From: Acidobacteriota bacterium
GTDB taxonomy: Bacteria > Acidobacteriota > Terriglobia > UBA7540
Direction of reading: 5' to 3'
Length of the DNA stretch: 64,000 nucleotides
Assembly (NCBI GenBank): GCA_023474345.1
Contig: JAMCXS010000028.1
Coordinates: forward strand, 32,274 to 96,273
A program made the translations under genes and the position numbers. Of the stretch, positions 18,103 through 27,883 are shown one piece after another; the first letter of the stretch is position 1, and each line of letters begins with the position of its first letter. The notes under the pieces were generated by a model. That model made no database searches, was not told the origin of the DNA, and worked only from the letters and a program-made list of their open reading frames with translations.

Positions 18103-19653
18103 TTACAGCGGAATATTGCCGTGCTTTTTTGGGGGGCTGGTATCGACTTTGTTTTCGAGCATGCGGAGGGCCTGGATCAGCCGGGGACGAGTGTCGCGGG
18201 GGGCGATAACAGCATCCACGTAACCGCGCTCGGCGGCAATGTAAGGGTTGGCGAAGCGGTCGCGGAATTCCTGCACTTTTTCGCGGCGGACGTTTTCCGG
18301 GTCCTTGGCGGCCTGTAACTCGCGCCGGTAGACGATATTGACCGCTCCTTCCGGCCCCATGACGGCAATCTCGGCGGTGGGATAAGCGAAATTGACATCC
18401 GTGCGGATGTGCTTAGAGGCCATGACGCAGTAGGCTCCGCCGTAAGCCTTGCGGGTGATCACGGTGAGCTTTGGCACGGTGGCTTCCGCAAAAGCAAAGA
18501 GGAGCTTGGCGCCGTGGCGGATGATGCCGCCGAATTCCTGCTGGGTGCCGGGAAGGAATCCCGGGACATCTTCAAAGGTGATGAGCGGAATGTTGAAGGC
18601 GTCGCAGAAGCGCACAAAGCGCGCGCCCTTGACCGAAGCGTTGATATCCAGGCAGCCCGCCAGCACGGCCGGCTGGTTGGCCACGATGCCGACGCTGAAG
18701 CCGCCCAGGCGCGCAAAGCCCACGACGATGTTCTTGGCAAACTGCTCGTGAACTTCCAGGAAGTAGCCTTCATCCACAACGCGGCGAATGAGGTCTTTGA
18801 TGTCGTAAGGCTGGTCGGATTCCGGCGGGACCAGACGGTCCAGCTCTGGGTCGCGACGCTCGGGGGAATCAGCGGACTCCGCGAAGGGCGGATCCTCACG
18901 GTTGTTCTGTGGCATGAAAGAAAGCAGTTCACGCACCAGCGCCAGGCATTCCGCATCGTCGCGGGTGGAGAAATGCGCCACGCCACTGGTGGCGTTGTGT
19001 GTGGCCGGGCCGCCCAGGTCTTCCTTGGTGACGTTCTCATGCATGACGGTGCGGATGACGTCGGGCCCGGTGACAAACATGTAACTGGATTTTTCCACCA
19101 TCAGGACAAAATCCGTGATGGCGGGAGAATAGACCGCTCCTCCGGCGCAGGGGCCAAGCACGGCGGAAATTTGCGGCACCACGCCGGAAGCCAGCGTGTT
19201 GCGCAGGAAAATGTCCGCATAGCCGGCAAGCGAAGCCACGCCTTCCTGGATGCGCGCTCCGCCGGAATCATTGAGGCCGATAATGGGGGAGCCGACTTTG
19301 AGCGCCAATTCCATGATTTTACATATCTTGCCGGCATTGGCCTCACTCAGCGAGCCGCCGAAGACGGTGAAGTCCTGCGCAAAAGCGTACGCCAGGCGCC
19401 GATTGATAAGCCCGTACCCGGTGACCACGCCGTCGCCGGGAATGCGCTGCTTGGCCATGCCGAAATCCCGGCAATTGTGCTCGACGAACTCGCCGACCTC
19501 CTGGAAGCTGCCTTCGTCGAAAAGCAGGTCAAGACGCTCGCGGGCGGAGAGCTTGCCTTCCGCGTGCTGGCGCGCTCGGCGCTCCTCACCGCCGCCCGCT
19601 ACCGCACGGGCGTGACGCCGGCGAAGCTCTTCGAGTTTTTCGTCAAGAGTCAT
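18103..19653 (-). CDS. Acyl-CoA carboxylase, carboxyltransferase subunit (PccB-like)
   Basis: 516-residue biotin-dependent carboxyltransferase with fused N and C halves, as in propionyl-CoA carboxylase beta and methylmalonyl-CoA decarboxylase alpha. It transfers carboxyl from carboxybiotin to an acyl-CoA such as propionyl-CoA. Visible features are the N-terminal [18 protein letters not shown], the oxyanion segment [34 protein letters not shown], and the C-terminal [14 protein letters not shown] with [15 protein letters not shown]. No biotin carboxylase or biotin carrier gene is nearby, so partners must lie elsewhere, and propionyl-CoA specificity is likely but not proven. Confidence 0.88.
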   Translation of the reverse strand: MTLDEKLEELRRRHARAVAGGGEERRARQHAEGKLSARERLDLLFDEGSFQEVGEFVEHNCRDFGMAKQRIPGDGVVTGYGLINRRLAYAFAQDFTVFGGSLSEANAGKICKIMELALKVGSPIIGLNDSGGARIQEGVASLAGYADIFLRNTLASGVVPQISAVLGPCAGGAVYSPAITDFVLMVEKSSYMFVTGPDVIRTVMHENVTKEDLGGPATHNATSGVAHFSTRDDAECLALVRELLSFMPQNNREDPPFAESADSPERRDPELDRLVPPESDQPYDIKDLIRRVVDEGYFLEVHEQFAKNIVVGFARLGGFSVGIVANQPAVLAGCLDINASVKGARFVRFCDAFNIPLITFEDVPGFLPGTQQEFGGIIRHGAKLLFAFAEATVPKLTVITRKAYGGAYCVMASKHIRTDVNFAYPTAEIAVMGPEGAVNIVYRRELQAAKDPENVRREKVQEFRDRFANPYIAAERGYVDAVIAPRDTRPRLIQALRMLENKVDTSPPKKHGNIPL

Positions 19654-19686
19654 AGGAAAAGCTCACTGGCGGAGAACATGCTTGTT

Positions 19687-20145
19687 TCAAGGCTTCTCCG
19701 CAACTTCAGCGGAGAGGGATGGCGCGGCAGTTCCCGCGGGCTTGACGTCCGGCAGCCCGGACCACTCTTCAGAGATGATGATGGAATTGCCGGGACGCTT
19801 CATCTCATACTTGACGATGACCTCCTGGCCTACCGCGCGACTGGCCAGCGCGGCAACTGCCGGCAGCGGCGCCACATCCTGGGCGACTTCATAGGTAACG
19901 CCCGCCACGTCGTACTGATAAACCAGCAGAACCGCGGAGGCGTTCTGGCCCTCCGGCTCTACCAGGCTGATAATCTCACCGGTCGCGATGCGCCCGGTCC
20001 GACTTAGGGAAAAACGCCGCAAGCGTTCCAGCTCAGCCGGATCTTTTCGCCGCCGCAACTTCAGATAAACCAGCGTGCCCGCGCCTGCAAGCACTCCCGC
20101 CGCGCCCGCAACCACACCAATCGTGAGAGACGACCATTCTCTCAA
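19687..20145 (-). CDS. Small membrane-anchored protein of unknown function
   Basis: 152 residues. A single N-terminal membrane segment (LTIGVVAGAAGVLAGAGTLVYL) followed by a basic stop-transfer KLRRRKD anchors a soluble beta-rich domain (TGRIATGEIISLVEP, VLLVYQYDVAGVTYEVAQDV, VIVKYEMKRPGNSIIISEEWSG) that resembles DUF3592-type domains. The start appears to be TTG at 20145, overlapping the TGA of a short upstream ORF by 4 bp, which suggests translational coupling. It is followed at 33 bp by the carboxyltransferase gene on the same strand. No function can be assigned. Confidence 0.6.
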   Translation of the reverse strand: MREWSSLTIGVVAGAAGVLAGAGTLVYLKLRRRKDPAELERLRRFSLSRTGRIATGEIISLVEPEGQNASAVLLVYQYDVAGVTYEVAQDVAPLPAVAALASRAVGQEVIVKYEMKRPGNSIIISEEWSGLPDVKPAGTAAPSLSAEVAEKP

Positions 20146-20225
20146 CGGAGGCCTGCCTTTTTCCGGCTCTTACGCGCGGCCGCCAAGTTGAACTCCCTGC
20201 CGACTCGTCTGGGGACATTTTTCAT
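20142..20225 (-). CDS. Possible 27-residue basic peptide, coupled to the next gene
   Basis: An ATG at 20225 opens a 27-residue arginine/lysine-rich ORF (start MKNVPRRVGREF) whose stop overlaps the TTG start of the membrane protein by 4 bp. An extended -10 element lies 12 bp upstream of the ATG, leaving almost no 5' leader. It could be a leader peptide or a chance ORF. The rest of 20246-20452 shows no gene. Confidence 0.3.
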   Translation of the reverse strand: MKNVPRRVGREFNLAAARKSRKKAGLR

Positions 20226-20237
20226 GGTTTCGGCGGC

Positions 20238-20246
20238 ATTATACCA
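20238..20246 (-). promoter_or_regulatory. Extended -10 promoter element
   Basis: The minus strand reads TGGTATAAT, a perfect extended -10 box (TGn plus TATAAT). No good -35 hexamer is present at normal spacing, as is common for extended -10 promoters. It would drive the short ORF, the membrane protein and perhaps the carboxyltransferase. Confidence 0.5.
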
Positions 20247-20452
20247 TTTCACGCGCCGCGTGGGCATCGCAACCTCGTGGCGTGACCAAATAGTCTGGAC
20301 CAATGACACACAGCGCGCGGAACTGCAGTTGATTCCGCCGATCAAGCTGGCTCAGTAGTTTTGCTCCGTCGTCAATCAGTTTCCGGCGGGCATGACACAC
20401 GAGGCGTCCTCATGATATAGCCGCAAGGGGATTTACGATACGGTTGCACCCA

Positions 20453-22747
20453 TTACATTGAAGGTGGAGCTGCATCCGGAGCACTGCCCCAACTCTTATT
20501 CGGTGTGGGGCCCATATTGAGCACCAGCGTCGCGCCGTTCGCTATGTCTTTTTGGCTGAACCATGGCTTGTTCCACGGTTTCCCGTTCAACGTCCCTGAC
20601 TGAATATAAACATTCTTCTGTGAATTGTTGTTGGCCACAATTACAAAGTCCTTCCCGTTGCCAAGATGGAGAGTGGCTTTGTGGAAAAGTGGACTACCAA
20701 TCTCATAGTTCGCGGTGGCCGGATCAACCGGATAAAAGCCCATGGCGCTCATCACGTACCAGGAAGAAAGAGCGCCTTGATCATCCATCCCCGGAAACCC
20801 AAGTCCGTACTTATCGCTGCCGTACAGTTCCGTGAGAATCTCCCGCACGATCTTCTGCGTCTTCCACGGTTCTCCGCTCCAGTCATAGTAATAGGGAGTC
20901 TGGATGTCCGGCTCATTGCCCTGTACGTATTCTCCGATCATGCCCGTGCAGTCACGGCAGACACCAGGCGCATGAAACGGCGTGTTGAAGAACTCATCGA
21001 GCTTGGCGTTGAACTTTGCCCGCCCTCCCAGGAGGTTGATCAGGCCTTTGACATCCTGGGGCACGAGCCACAGTGTGGACCAGCCGGAGGCCTCTTTCAT
21101 CATGAAATTGTAGTAAGGCTCCGCCGGGTTAAAGGGCGAAATCCATTCGCCGTCGCTTAGGCGGCCGCGCATGAATCCATCCGAGGGATCAAAAACGTTC
21201 CGAAAGTTGTAGGAACGCTTTCGGAACATCCGGTAGTCAGCTTCCTTCCCGAGTTTCTTGGCGTACTCGGCAAGCGCCGAATCGTCCCAGGCATATTCGA
21301 GCGTCGTGGCCACACCCGCCTTACCACCTGCGTAAGGAGGGTCGGGATTACCTTTTGGAATAAAGTCAGAAATGTAGCCCTTCTTAATGTATTCACCGAG
21401 ATAGGGACGCGCGCCGTCCTTTGTGACGGTTGCATTCCTATAAAGGTAGTTGTAGGCCGCCTTGTAATCGAACGGGATGCCCCGCAGCCATGCGCCCATG
21501 TACATCAGCGTGGCGTTGTCTCCGTGAAATCCTGTCGGCATGAAGCCGGTTGCTCGTGCTTGCGCCAACGTCGAGCGCAGAATGTCTTTCATTGCAGAGG
21601 GGTCGGCCAACATGAGCAAGACAACCTGGTTGCGCCCCGTATCCCAGAACGGTACGAAACCATAGAAGTTGTATTTGGCTGTTTGCATCCGGCCATCCGG
21701 CCCGCGGAAACGCATTCCTTTGCTGGCTATTAGGTGCGGGCTGGCGAAGGAGTGGAAATAGTTGGAGTAAAACATCATACGCTCGTGTGGAGTTCCGCCC
21801 TGGATCTCGATGGTGTCCAGCAACTTGGACCAGACTTCCACTGCGTGCCGGTGGATGGCGTCAAAATCCCATCCGGGGCTGAAAGTCGCCAGGCGTTGTT
21901 GCGCATCCTGGTAGTTGTCGGCGGCGGCAATTTTGACAAGTACTTGCTTGCCCTCGGAAGTGTCATAGTTGAGATACACGCCGGCATAGGGTCCCGACTC
22001 AGTTTTTCCGTTCGGGGTCACCACTTTGTCCCCTAAAAAGTTATGCGGACCAGGGCAGTGCGGCGGGTCTTCCCTGAAGGTTCCAAAGCTATTGAAAGGC
22101 TTGGAGAACTCAGCGACGAAGCAGGTCTGCGACCTGCCCCAGGCCTTGGCGTAGGGCATAAACCGCTCACCGCACCCTCTGACCGTATGGTTGTTGATAA
22201 TCTCGACGTTCCCACCCTGATGACCCAAGTCCATGATGATGTGTGACTGCTTGCTTTGGGGGAAGGTGAAGCGGTACATCCCCGTCCAATAGGTTGCGGT
22301 CATTTCGGCCTTAACGTGGAAGTCGTTCAGATACACGCTGTAATAACCGGGGGTCGCTATTTGTCTTGATTTGTTGTAAATAGACCCCGTGTACTCCGGG
22401 GGCATGGTCCAGGGGCCCACCACGGGCATCACCATCATGCCGGGCATGCCATTGGAAAAGCCATACATTGTGTGGTGCAAGTAGTCGTACGACATGCCCA
22501 CGCCGGCGGGATAAGAAAGGGACAGGACCTTGTTGATCGGACTGAGGATGGTCAAGCCGTACGGCAGCACAGCCCCTGGCACGGTCATGCCAGTGTAAAG
22601 TTCTTCTCCGGGCGGCGGAGCATTGCCGATCAGCACCTGCTTGTCGAGCGGCGCCGTGCCCATGAGCGCGTTCACATAATCCACTGGCTTCTTTTGAGCG
22701 CCCAGCGCGGTTACACAGGAAAGTAGCAGTAAAGCGAATGATTTCAT
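20453..22747 (-). CDS. Glycoside hydrolase family 92 alpha-mannosidase-like, secreted
   Basis: 764 residues with a signal peptide (MKSFALLLLSCVTALGAQ). GH92 enzymes are calcium-dependent exo-acting alpha-mannosidases, mostly alpha-1,2, that trim mannan or N-glycan mannose. Family landmarks are VNALMGTAPLD near the N-terminus, FWDTGRN and GFHGDNATLMYMGAWLRGIPFD in the catalytic (alpha/alpha)6 part, GNEPDIQTPYYYDWSGEPWKTQ and the C-terminal GMDDQGALSSWYVMSAMGFYPV. Length is normal. It has its own upstream region of 286 bp containing spaced inverted and direct repeats. No other mannan-degradation gene or TonB-dependent receptor is adjacent, so the substrate within the family is inferred only. 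Confidence 0.92.
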   Translation of the reverse strand: MKSFALLLLSCVTALGAQKKPVDYVNALMGTAPLDKQVLIGNAPPPGEELYTGMTVPGAVLPYGLTILSPINKVLSLSYPAGVGMSYDYLHHTMYGFSNGMPGMMVMPVVGPWTMPPEYTGSIYNKSRQIATPGYYSVYLNDFHVKAEMTATYWTGMYRFTFPQSKQSHIIMDLGHQGGNVEIINNHTVRGCGERFMPYAKAWGRSQTCFVAEFSKPFNSFGTFREDPPHCPGPHNFLGDKVVTPNGKTESGPYAGVYLNYDTSEGKQVLVKIAAADNYQDAQQRLATFSPGWDFDAIHRHAVEVWSKLLDTIEIQGGTPHERMMFYSNYFHSFASPHLIASKGMRFRGPDGRMQTAKYNFYGFVPFWDTGRNQVVLLMLADPSAMKDILRSTLAQARATGFMPTGFHGDNATLMYMGAWLRGIPFDYKAAYNYLYRNATVTKDGARPYLGEYIKKGYISDFIPKGNPDPPYAGGKAGVATTLEYAWDDSALAEYAKKLGKEADYRMFRKRSYNFRNVFDPSDGFMRGRLSDGEWISPFNPAEPYYNFMMKEASGWSTLWLVPQDVKGLINLLGGRAKFNAKLDEFFNTPFHAPGVCRDCTGMIGEYVQGNEPDIQTPYYYDWSGEPWKTQKIVREILTELYGSDKYGLGFPGMDDQGALSSWYVMSAMGFYPVDPATANYEIGSPLFHKATLHLGNGKDFVIVANNNSQKNVYIQSGTLNGKPWNKPWFSQKDIANGATLVLNMGPTPNKSWGSAPDAAPPSM

Positions 22748-22822
22748 AAAGTACCCCGTTTCCGGACCCTACGATCCGATCCGTTTCAGAAAATCCCGCA
22801 GGCGCGCCTGACTTTTCAAAAA

Positions 22823-22960
22823 CGTATCCCCGGGTTGTCCCCGTTTTCCCCTTAATTGTTGCTTCATCTTTTTAACGTCTGCGAAATATCCCATGTCGCA
22901 TCAAATAGTTACAGCGGATATGCTTGAAATGTCCAGGCTATTGTACAACTCGGGGATATG
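22823..22960. promoter_or_regulatory. Inverted and direct repeats upstream of the GH92 gene
   Basis: CGTATCCCCGGGTTG at 22823-22837 and CAACTCGGGGATATG at 22946-22960 are inverted copies (13 of 15 match) about 108 bp apart. Between and beside them GGATATGCT and TAGTTACA each occur twice. The region is AT-richer than its surroundings and lies just before the GH92 start, so operator sites are possible. No regulator gene is adjacent. Confidence 0.4.
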
Positions 22961-23033
22961 CTCGTCCTGTATTCTCATATAGTTACAACCATCGCCAGTC
23001 TCCTCCAAATCCCTCCAACTACGAAATCTGGTA

Positions 23034-24209
23034 TCAAAGGCCGCCGGGCAAGTGGGTGGAGACGGTGACGGGTTTGGACTTGGCGCTCTCGTTTCCAGCC
23101 AGATCTACGGCGGTGACAGCGTATTGATAGACCTGGTTTCGAGCCACGGTAGTGTCATGGAAAATCGGAGTGGGCAACAACTGCTTGTTGACGCGCACAA
23201 ACTGCCCGCCTTCGGTTTTCCTGTAAACGTTATAGCCCGCCAGGTCGGCGTCAGTATTAGCATGCCAAAGCAGATCGACCGCGCCGGCGGTGTAAATGGC
23301 GGTGAGGTCTCTGGGAACAGCCGGCGGGAAAATATCCTTCGGAGTAACCTCGACTGTTGCCGAGGGCTCACTTTCAGCCCGGAAGCCATCTACGGCGGAA
23401 ACTGCGCTGACCCGGAAGTAATACTGCTGGCCGAACCGGAAGTTCGGATCGTTGAGTTGGGGGGACTGGGTTTCAGCGAGTAACTGAAATGTGCCGGGCT
23501 TGCCGGTCGGGCTTTGATAAACCCGGTAGAGCGCCAGATTCGAAACAGGAAGTCCCGTCAAGGTTTGAGCGGGTTCGGCCCAGGAAAGCTCAAGCGCCGC
23601 CTGCGTGGTCTTGATGGCAAGATTTGTAGGCGGCTGGGTCACGTCGATCAGCTCTGCCTGGGCCACATTGGATGGAGCGCTCTTGTGCGGGCGGCCCCGG
23701 AATCCCCGGGTGAGCGCCACAACAGAAAAGGCAAACATTGAGGTATGCCACTGGCGGAAATCCTGATCGGAAAGCGTGGACGGGTAATCGATTTTACCTT
23801 TGCTCAAGAAATGGGCCACGTCGGGCGGCGGAAGCGTGACCCAGGGCGCGGTGTCAGTCGCGGGCGGCGCGGGCTTTTGGCCCGGCGGCGTGATGGCGCG
23901 GAAGATTTCGAGCTCAACGGGTTTGGTCAGGCGCTCGCCATCCGTGGACAACACGGGCAAGGTGAATTCGAGATGAAAAGTCTGGCCGATTTGGATTAGC
24001 TGAAGGTCCTTAATCTGCGCAGGCCTTTCAACACGCGGAGGTTGCGGAGGCGCTTGTACCCCACAGCCGGCAAAAAAGCCGATTGCGCAAACTAACAGCA
24101 CAATGAAAACGAGCGACCCGGTGCGTCGCGAGAGAGACAGTCCTGAGGAATGAATCGGAATTGACGCCAAGGAGCCGCCAGAGCGGGCGGTTCGCAATCG
24201 AAGGTTCAC
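23034..24209 (-). CDS. Fibronectin type III domain lipoprotein
   Basis: 391 residues. A long basic N-terminus and a hydrophobic segment ([18 protein letters not shown]) end in a lipobox (FAGC), so the protein should be a periplasmic or outer-membrane lipoprotein. Downstream are two to three beta-sandwich repeats; the last two look like fibronectin type III domains ([68 protein letters not shown]). They suggest binding of other proteins or polysaccharides rather than catalysis. The start overlaps the hslU stop by 4 bp (ATGA), so it is translationally coupled to hslU, an unexpected partner for a lipoprotein. Confidence 0.8.
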   Translation of the reverse strand: MNLRLRTARSGGSLASIPIHSSGLSLSRRTGSLVFIVLLVCAIGFFAGCGVQAPPQPPRVERPAQIKDLQLIQIGQTFHLEFTLPVLSTDGERLTKPVELEIFRAITPPGQKPAPPATDTAPWVTLPPPDVAHFLSKGKIDYPSTLSDQDFRQWHTSMFAFSVVALTRGFRGRPHKSAPSNVAQAELIDVTQPPTNLAIKTTQAALELSWAEPAQTLTGLPVSNLALYRVYQSPTGKPGTFQLLAETQSPQLNDPNFRFGQQYYFRVSAVSAVDGFRAESEPSATVEVTPKDIFPPAVPRDLTAIYTAGAVDLLWHANTDADLAGYNVYRKTEGGQFVRVNKQLLPTPIFHDTTVARNQVYQYAVTAVDLAGNESAKSKPVTVSTHLPGGL

Positions 24210-25612
24210 AGAATGTAGCGGCTGAGGTCTTGATCCTTCACGATTTCGGCTAGCTGCTTCCTTACATACGCGCCGTCGATGCGCACGTGTTTCTTCTTCA
24301 GGTCGGGTCCTTCAAAGGAAATCTCGTCCAAAAGCTTTTCCATGATGGTGTGCAGGCGGCGGGCGCCGATGTTTTCCGCCTGGTCGTTGACAGTGGCGGC
24401 GAAGCGTGCCACCTCCTCTAAGGCGTCATCGGTGAAAGAGAGCTTGATCCCCTCGGTTTCAAGCAGGGCGACGTATTGTTTGACAAGCGCGCTCTTGGGC
24501 TCTGTCAAAATGCGGATGAAATCCTCGACGTTCAGGGAACGCAGCTCAACGCGAATCGGAAATCGCCCTTGTAACTCCGGGATCAGATCGGCAGGCTTGC
24601 TGACGTGGAAAGCCCCGGCTGCGATGAACAGGATGTGGTCCGTACGCACCATGCCATAGCGGGTGTTGACGGTGGTGCCTTCGACGATGGGGAGAATGTC
24701 GCGCTGCACGCCCTCGCGGCTGACGTCCGGCCCATGCCCGCGCTCCCGGCCCGCAATCTTGTCAATTTCATCGAGAAAGATGATGCCGGATTGCTCGGCG
24801 CGCTCGACCGCGGTCCGCGTGACCTGATCCATGTCGATCAGCTTGTTTTCTTCTTCCTGGATCAGGTAGTCCATGGCCTCTGCTACGCGCATGCGCCGTT
24901 TCTTGTTGCGCTGGCCGAACAGCCCGGGAAGAATATCCTTGATATTGATGTCCATCTCCTCGATGCCCTGGGAAGAGACGATCTCAAAGGCCGGGAAGCT
25001 TCGCTCCCGTGTCTCGAGTTCCACCTGGCGTTCATCCAATTTGCCTTCGCGGAGTTGCGCACGCAGTTTTTCGCGCGTCCGCTTGAACTGCTCCATCGCG
25101 GCCAAGTGGCCGTCGTCGGGGGAAGTTTTCTCGGCGCGCGGCGGGGCAGGGGGCGGAGGCGGCAGCAGCAGATCGAGCAACCGCTCTTCGGCGTTCTGTT
25201 CAGCCTTTTCCGCGACCTCTTCGATCTTTTCCTCCCGAACCATGTCGATGGAAATTTCGATCAGATCGCGAATCATTGACTCGACGTCGCGTCCAACGTA
25301 GCCGACTTCCGTAAACCGGGAAGCCTCCACTTTGAGGAAGGGCGAATTGGCCAGGCGGGCCAACCGGCGGGCGATTTCCGTTTTACCCACGCCGGTGGGG
25401 CCGATCATGATGATGTTTTTGGGAAGGATTTCTTCCGCCAGATCCGGAGAAAGCTTCTGGCGGCGCATGCGGTTGCGGAGGGCGACGGCGACCGCGCGTT
25501 TGGCTTCGTCCTGGCCGACGACGTACTTGTCAAGCTCGGTGACGATCTGCCGCGGTGTCAACTCGTCCAGTATTGTTGCGGTTTCGATATTTTCAGGCAA
25601 ATAAAAAACCAT
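24206..25612 (-). CDS. hslU: ATP-dependent protease ATPase subunit HslU
   Basis: AAA+ unfoldase that feeds substrates to the HslV peptidase (ClpYQ). 468 residues, near normal length. N-terminal [23 protein letters not shown] leads to Walker [16 protein letters not shown]; the variable I-domain (about residues 110-230, with a proline-rich [12 protein letters not shown] insert) follows; Walker B is [14 protein letters not shown]; the C-terminal [22 protein letters not shown] and the terminal LSRYIL, which docks into HslV, are intact. It lies 26 bp downstream of hslV on the same strand. Confidence 0.97.
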   Translation of the reverse strand: MVFYLPENIETATILDELTPRQIVTELDKYVVGQDEAKRAVAVALRNRMRRQKLSPDLAEEILPKNIIMIGPTGVGKTEIARRLARLANSPFLKVEASRFTEVGYVGRDVESMIRDLIEISIDMVREEKIEEVAEKAEQNAEERLLDLLLPPPPPAPPRAEKTSPDDGHLAAMEQFKRTREKLRAQLREGKLDERQVELETRERSFPAFEIVSSQGIEEMDINIKDILPGLFGQRNKKRRMRVAEAMDYLIQEEENKLIDMDQVTRTAVERAEQSGIIFLDEIDKIAGRERGHGPDVSREGVQRDILPIVEGTTVNTRYGMVRTDHILFIAAGAFHVSKPADLIPELQGRFPIRVELRSLNVEDFIRILTEPKSALVKQYVALLETEGIKLSFTDDALEEVARFAATVNDQAENIGARRLHTIMEKLLDEISFEGPDLKKKHVRIDGAYVRKQLAEIVKDQDLSRYIL

Positions 25613-25638
25613 TACAGATTCATTAGTATCGGGGAGGG

Positions 25639-26181
25639 CTAAAGTTCCTCGATTACAGTCTGCTCATTTGTGAAGATGCAAATCTGCCCCGCAAGTTGCA
25701 TCGCTTCCTGAACAATTTCACGGGCGTTCAGCTTGGTGTGCTTCACCAATGCGCGCGCGGCTGCCAGAGCGTAAGAGCCGCCGGAACCGATGGCGACAAT
25801 CCCGTCGTCCGGCTCGATGACATCCCCATTCCCGCTTACAAGATAGGTGACTTTGTCATCGGCCACCAGGAGCAGAGCTTCCAGATGGCGCAGGGCACGA
25901 TCGGTCCGCCAATCCTTGGCCAGCTCGACCACGGCGCGGCTGAGGTTGCCGTGAAACTCCTCCAGTTTCTGTTCAAAACGCGAAAACAGAGACAGGGCAT
26001 CCGCCGTGCTGCCCGCAAAACCCGCCACCACTCTGTCGTTATACAGACGCCGGATCTTGCGAGCGTTGTGCTTGATCACACTTTCGCCCATCGTGACCTG
26101 GCCATCCCCGCCCATAGCGAGACGGCCATCCCTGCGGACACAGAGAATGGTTGTCGACCTTACCACAGGATTGTGTGCCAC
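25639..26181 (-). CDS. hslV: ATP-dependent protease peptidase subunit HslV
   Basis: N-terminal-threonine peptidase of the HslUV proteasome-like complex. 180 residues, typical. The start [19 protein letters not shown] contains the processing site before the catalytic threonine (TTILCV). Conserved segments are [13 protein letters not shown]-type [22 protein letters not shown] and [19 protein letters not shown], including the threonine/glycine sodium-site region. It is followed directly by hslU. Confidence 0.97.
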   Translation of the reverse strand: MAHNPVVRSTTILCVRRDGRLAMGGDGQVTMGESVIKHNARKIRRLYNDRVVAGFAGSTADALSLFSRFEQKLEEFHGNLSRAVVELAKDWRTDRALRHLEALLLVADDKVTYLVSGNGDVIEPDDGIVAIGSGGSYALAAARALVKHTKLNAREIVQEAMQLAGQICIFTNEQTVIEEL

Positions 26182-26221
26182 TGGGCCTCCGAAAAGTCAT
26201 TATAGCAGATGAAACCGATTC

Positions 26222-27025
26222 TTACTGGGGACGCGCGAAATAGTCAGACGGTATGGTTTCATTGTAGCGCACGCTGTTACGGAAAAGTTCGCCGATGCGT
26301 TCCCCGTCGAGGTAGCGCGCGATATGCATCGGAGTGTTGATCCCCTGGAACATCTGGTAGTCGCTGTAATCGTCCGCGTAGTCTTCCCAATCCTGGGTAT
26401 TCGGGTTCCGGACGCGGTAGGTGACTCGCACCGGAAGGTAAGTTGAACGGTGGATATAAAGCCTGACGTGAACGTTCTGGGCGTCAATGATATCGACCAC
26501 GTCCACGGGTTGGTTGTCCACAAAATCAACGCCGTGAGTCAGGATCAGGACACCGGGCGCCGTGATCAGGTAGCGCAGAAGGTTGTCAAGGCTGTAACGG
26601 TTGGCAATCTTCCAGCCCCACATCTGGTCGGGATTCTGGTGGGTCCGGCCAAGCCGGTCAAGCTCCCAGCCCTGGTTGCCATTATTGATGAGTATGACCG
26701 GTTTGCCTTTGCCGTAACTGAAGCGCCGCTTGTCAGGAGGTTCGAAAGTGCTCTTGAAGGGAGCGTAGCCCGCCGCTTGACCGTATGCAATGGCGAAGAC
26801 GCTGCCGGTGGTGGTAACGGTCTTGTAATGCAGAAAAGCAGCGCCGCCGAGCGCCTGGATAGTGCGATTGAGAAGTTTCTGCGCCTGGGGGGTAATCCGG
26901 GAGGGCAGCGCGGGCGGGGCTTTTTGCTGCGCGCCGAAGGCTGCATTCGAGCCCGCTAGGCCCACGGCCAGAAGGCAGACGGCAACAGCCGGTATGGCCA
27001 AAAAACGTTTACTATTTCCAATCAC
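26222..27025 (-). CDS. Secreted protein of unknown function, LolA-like fold suspected
   Basis: 267 residues from a GTG at 27025, chosen because AGGAGA stands 9 bp upstream and a good signal peptide follows (IGNSKRFLAIPAVAVCLLAVGLAGSNAAFGAQQ). The ORF-track start, a TTG at 27097, overlaps the plsC stop by 4 bp and would place 24 unlikely residues before the signal peptide. The mature part begins with a helix (QKLLNRTIQALGG), typical of acidobacterial secreted proteins related to the LolA/LppX outer-membrane lipoprotein-sorting fold, then beta strands with paired variants of a YxxRxTYRV pattern. Function is unknown. Confidence 0.65.
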   Translation of the reverse strand: MIGNSKRFLAIPAVAVCLLAVGLAGSNAAFGAQQKAPPALPSRITPQAQKLLNRTIQALGGAAFLHYKTVTTTGSVFAIAYGQAAGYAPFKSTFEPPDKRRFSYGKGKPVILINNGNQGWELDRLGRTHQNPDQMWGWKIANRYSLDNLLRYLITAPGVLILTHGVDFVDNQPVDVVDIIDAQNVHVRLYIHRSTYLPVRVTYRVRNPNTQDWEDYADDYSDYQMFQGINTPMHIARYLDGERIGELFRNSVRYNETIPSDYFARPQ

Positions 27026-27093
27026 TGAGAAGATTCTCCTGCTTAATATTGATGATCCTTCCGGCCCCGGAGGTTGACCGGGGCGAACCCCCT

Positions 27094-27879
27094 TCAATCT
27101 TTCGAGGGACGAAAGCGCGACAGGATTTGTTCCCGGACACGCCTTGAAAGGGTTTCCACATCCTGGACGCTTAAGTCATCCGTCGGAATGGGCTTGTGAA
27201 TAATCATTTCCGTTTGGCCGGCGCGAATGTGATAGGAGTCCGGTTTCAGAACTTCCCGCGTCCCGTTCAATGTGATGGGCACCACCGGCACGCCGGAAAG
27301 GATTGCCAGATAGAAGCTTCCGCTCTTGAAGGGCAGCATCTCGGGCGTGCGGCTCCGGCGCCCTTCGGGGAACATGACGACCGAGCGGCCTTCTTTGATT
27401 CGCGCCGCAGCTTGATCGAAGCCTTTGAGCGCCGCGCGCGGACGGCCGCGGTCAACCGGAATGTGCCCGGAACGCCGCAGATGCCAGCCGAGAAACGGGA
27501 GCAAAAAGAGCGAGCGCTTGGCGAGAAATCGAAACTGCAGCGGCAGGTACACGAACAGGATGGGGATGTCCATGGCGCTCGGATGATTGGCGCAGAAGAT
27601 AACCGTCCGGTTCGGATCGATATTCTCGCGCCCTTCCACGCGAACCCGAATCCCGCTGGTCTTCAGAATAAGCCACGACCAGAGCCTTGCACACCCGTGC
27701 TGCCACCGTCCCTGGGCGTCAAAAAAAGATCCGCAAAGCGATAAAGTCCCGCAGACCGCCGTGTAGAAATAAATCAGAAGGTCGGTAAAAAAAAGCGAGC
27801 GCAGGTAGCTGAAGAAGTTTCGTACCCGCGCACGGCTGGGCGTTTGCTTTGCGGGCACGACCGACGTGGAGTCCATCAT
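27094..27879 (-). CDS. plsC: 1-acyl-sn-glycerol-3-phosphate acyltransferase (PlsC family)
   Basis: Membrane-bound acyltransferase that converts lysophosphatidic acid to phosphatidic acid. 261 residues from the ATG at 27879; the longer ORF-track start lies inside folC in another frame. One hydrophobic segment (FTDLLIYFYTAVCGTLSLCG) precedes the catalytic NHPSAMD (HX4D box). The substrate-binding motif VVMFPEGRRSR and the third block VPVVPITLNGT follow. It starts 5 bp after the folC stop. Acyl specificity cannot be told from sequence. Confidence 0.9.
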   Translation of the reverse strand: MMDSTSVVPAKQTPSRARVRNFFSYLRSLFFTDLLIYFYTAVCGTLSLCGSFFDAQGRWQHGCARLWSWLILKTSGIRVRVEGRENIDPNRTVIFCANHPSAMDIPILFVYLPLQFRFLAKRSLFLLPFLGWHLRRSGHIPVDRGRPRAALKGFDQAAARIKEGRSVVMFPEGRRSRTPEMLPFKSGSFYLAILSGVPVVPITLNGTREVLKPDSYHIRAGQTEMIIHKPIPTDDLSVQDVETLSRRVREQILSRFRPSKD

Positions 27880-27883
27880 GAGA

